Notes under the pieces: generated by a model
Seen by the model: only the letters and a program-made list of their open reading frames with translations
Databases searched by the model: none
What the model was told of the DNA's origin: nothing
Made by a program: the position numbers and the translations under genes
Shown: in pieces, positions 62,857 through 64,000 of the stretch
Position numbering within the stretch: the stretch's first letter is position 1
Layout: each line of letters opens with the position of its first letter
Assembly: GCA_017555085.1 (NCBI GenBank)
Contig: JAFZHD010000040.1
Span: 62,001 to 126,000, forward strand
Length of the DNA: 64,000 nt
Direction of reading: 5' to 3'
From: Muribaculaceae bacterium
GTDB lineage: Bacteria > Bacteroidota > Bacteroidia > Bacteroidales > Muribaculaceae

Positions 62857-64000
62857 TTAGTTGCGTTGGTAGAGGTAGCGTTTGATGCTCTTTTTGGGAG
62901 TGCGCTCAAATGCTTCTGACATCACTTCGATTTTCTTCAAACGGGCATAGTTGGGAAGGTCTTTGTTGATGTCGGGGAGTGTTGATTTGATGTATTTGAC
63001 AAACTCTTTTTGGTCCATACCGTCTTTGGCTCCTTGGTCAAAGTCGGGGTAAACCAATGCTGTGAGTCCGCCGTTTTCTTCGATAACGAGTGACTCGACA
63101 AAGTAGGGGCGAATGTCGAGCATTGCTTCTACTTCTTCGGGGTAGATGTTTTGTCCAGATGGGCCGAGAATCATACATTTAGAGCGGCCGCGGAGGAAGA
63201 GGCTGCCGTCGGCATCAATAATGCCCATGTCGCCTGTGTGCAACCAACCTTCTTCGTCAAGTGCCTCGCGAGTGGCTTCTTCGTTTTTGTAGTAGCCGAG
63301 GAATACATTGTCGCCTCTAACGAGCAATTCGCCGGGAATGTTCTCGGGGTCGGGAGAGTCGATTTTCATCTCCATATTAGGCACGATTTCGCCGCATGAG
63401 TAGAGTTTCTCGGTTTTCCAATCAGAGTATGTGATGATGGGGGCACACTCGGTCATACCATAACCGACGGTGAAGGGAAAGCCCATTTTCTTGAAGAATG
63501 TTTCAACTTCTTTGTTGAACGCTGCGCCGCCGATAATCACTTCATAGAACTCGCCGCCAAAGGCGCTGATGAGTTCGGTTTTGATTTTGTTGATGATTAA
63601 TTGGTCAAGGCCGGGCACTTTCAAGGCAAACTTGATGCCTGCTTTTTCAAGCACGGGCTTAACCTTGTTTTTGTAGATTTTCTCGATGATGAGGGGCACT
63701 GCAATCACTACTGTGGGTTTTACTTCGGACAACGCCTGCAAGATGATTTTGGGGCTTGGGAGGCGCGACAAGAAGTGAACATGGCAACCTCGTGACAACT
63801 CGTAAAGCACTTCAAACATGAGGCCATACATGTGGGCGCATGGCAACATTGATACTACATTTGATGTGTTGGTGATTTGGGGAAGTACTTTGCGGCCAAA
63901 TTCGAGGTTTGACGAAATGGCGCGGAAGGGAATCATTACGCCTTTTGAGAAGCCTGATGTGCCTGATGTATAGTTGATGATTGCCAATTCGTTGGGTTGG
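62857..64000 (-). CDS. AMP-dependent synthetase / long-chain acyl-CoA ligase (N-terminus outside window)
   Basis: The reading frame is open at the right edge, so the first part of the protein is missing. The visible C-terminal 380 residues contain the AMP-binding P-loop NYTSGTSGFSKGV, YGMTECAPII, GWLHTGDMG and the hinge/lysine region near the C-terminus (KSIKRYLYQRN). It activates a carboxylic acid, most likely a fatty acid, with ATP. Length and motifs fit FadD-like or related ligases; chain length and partner (CoA or carrier protein) are not certain. Confidence 0.92.
   Translation of the reverse strand, partial: QPNELAIINYTSGTSGFSKGVMIPFRAISSNLEFGRKVLPQITNTSNVVSMLPCAHMYGLMFEVLYELSRGCHVHFLSRLPSPKIILQALSEVKPTVVIAVPLIIEKIYKNKVKPVLEKAGIKFALKVPGLDQLIINKIKTELISAFGGEFYEVIIGGAAFNKEVETFFKKMGFPFTVGYGMTECAPIITYSDWKTEKLYSCGEIVPNMEMKIDSPDPENIPGELLVRGDNVFLGYYKNEEATREALDEEGWLHTGDMGIIDADGSLFLRGRSKCMILGPSGQNIYPEEVEAMLDIRPYFVESLVIEENGGLTALVYPDFDQGAKDGMDQKEFVKYIKSTLPDINKDLPNYARLKKIEVMSEAFERTPKKSIKRYLYQRN

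Overview
The window looks like ordinary chromosomal DNA of a Bacteroidales bacterium, probably a gut member; the family cannot be fixed from sequence alone, though a Muribaculaceae-like genome would fit. Three things point there. Many genes are preceded by the Bacteroidetes promoter form (TTG or TTTG about 20 bp before TAnnTTTG) and lack Shine-Dalgarno sites. Exported proteins are rich in lipoprotein signals. The families are typical of the phylum: lipoprotein TamA-like proteins, a PMCA-type calcium ATPase, ECF sigma factors and LytTR two-component pairs. I see no prophage, insertion sequence, CRISPR array, plasmid gene or rRNA. There is one tRNA, Leu(CAG).

Layout. 1-7 kb: the end of a MacB/FtsX-type ABC permease, an NtrC-type response regulator, and converging on it an operon of a TamA-like outer-membrane protein, a HAD phosphatase and an NtrY-like histidine kinase. 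7-13 kb: glycosyltransferase, RuvX, peptide deformylase, EttA and an AspT/YidE-type transporter; the last is bracketed by two copies of a 148-bp element holding the 3' end of ettA and its terminator. 13.1-13.7 kb: a gene-free stretch with a strong promoter and a possible structured RNA. 13.7-15.5 kb: a LytS/LytTR two-component pair. 15.6-18.7 kb, minus strand: pheS, crcB, nth, a TRIC/UPF0126 channel and gtrA in one operon. 18.9-28.8 kb: envelope biogenesis, with TamB, an overlapping TamA-like lipoprotein and an LptD-like protein. 28.9-33.8 kb, minus: polyprenol-phosphate sugar transferase, dihydroorotase and Ca2+ ATPase. 34-36 kb: thioredoxin with superoxide reductase, then an ECF sigma factor with a membrane partner. 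36.3-42.9 kb, minus: an RND tripartite efflux operon with lpxA at its end. 43-50 kb: hydroxyacid dehydrogenase, esterase, a GYF/CD225/DUF805 membrane cluster, thioredoxin-fold lipoprotein, flavin reductase and malate dehydrogenase. 49.6-53 kb: purN with an MsbA-like exporter, a SIMPL protein and tRNA-Leu. 53-58 kb: an unrecognised TerB-like protein, an RluB-type pseudouridine synthase with a long QGGYN-rich disordered head, and asnS. 58-64 kb: two small envelope proteins, a Na/Pi cotransporter, aldehyde dehydrogenase and a truncated acyl-CoA/AMP ligase.

The strongest theme is the outer membrane: TamB, two TamA-like proteins, LptD, LpxA, an MsbA-like exporter, RND efflux and sugar-lipid transferases. 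I found no convincing complete new system. The best leads are the duplicated ettA-terminator element, the possible RNA at about 13.27-13.50 kb, the TerB-like protein, the disordered pseudouridine synthase and a set of probable leaderless mRNAs.
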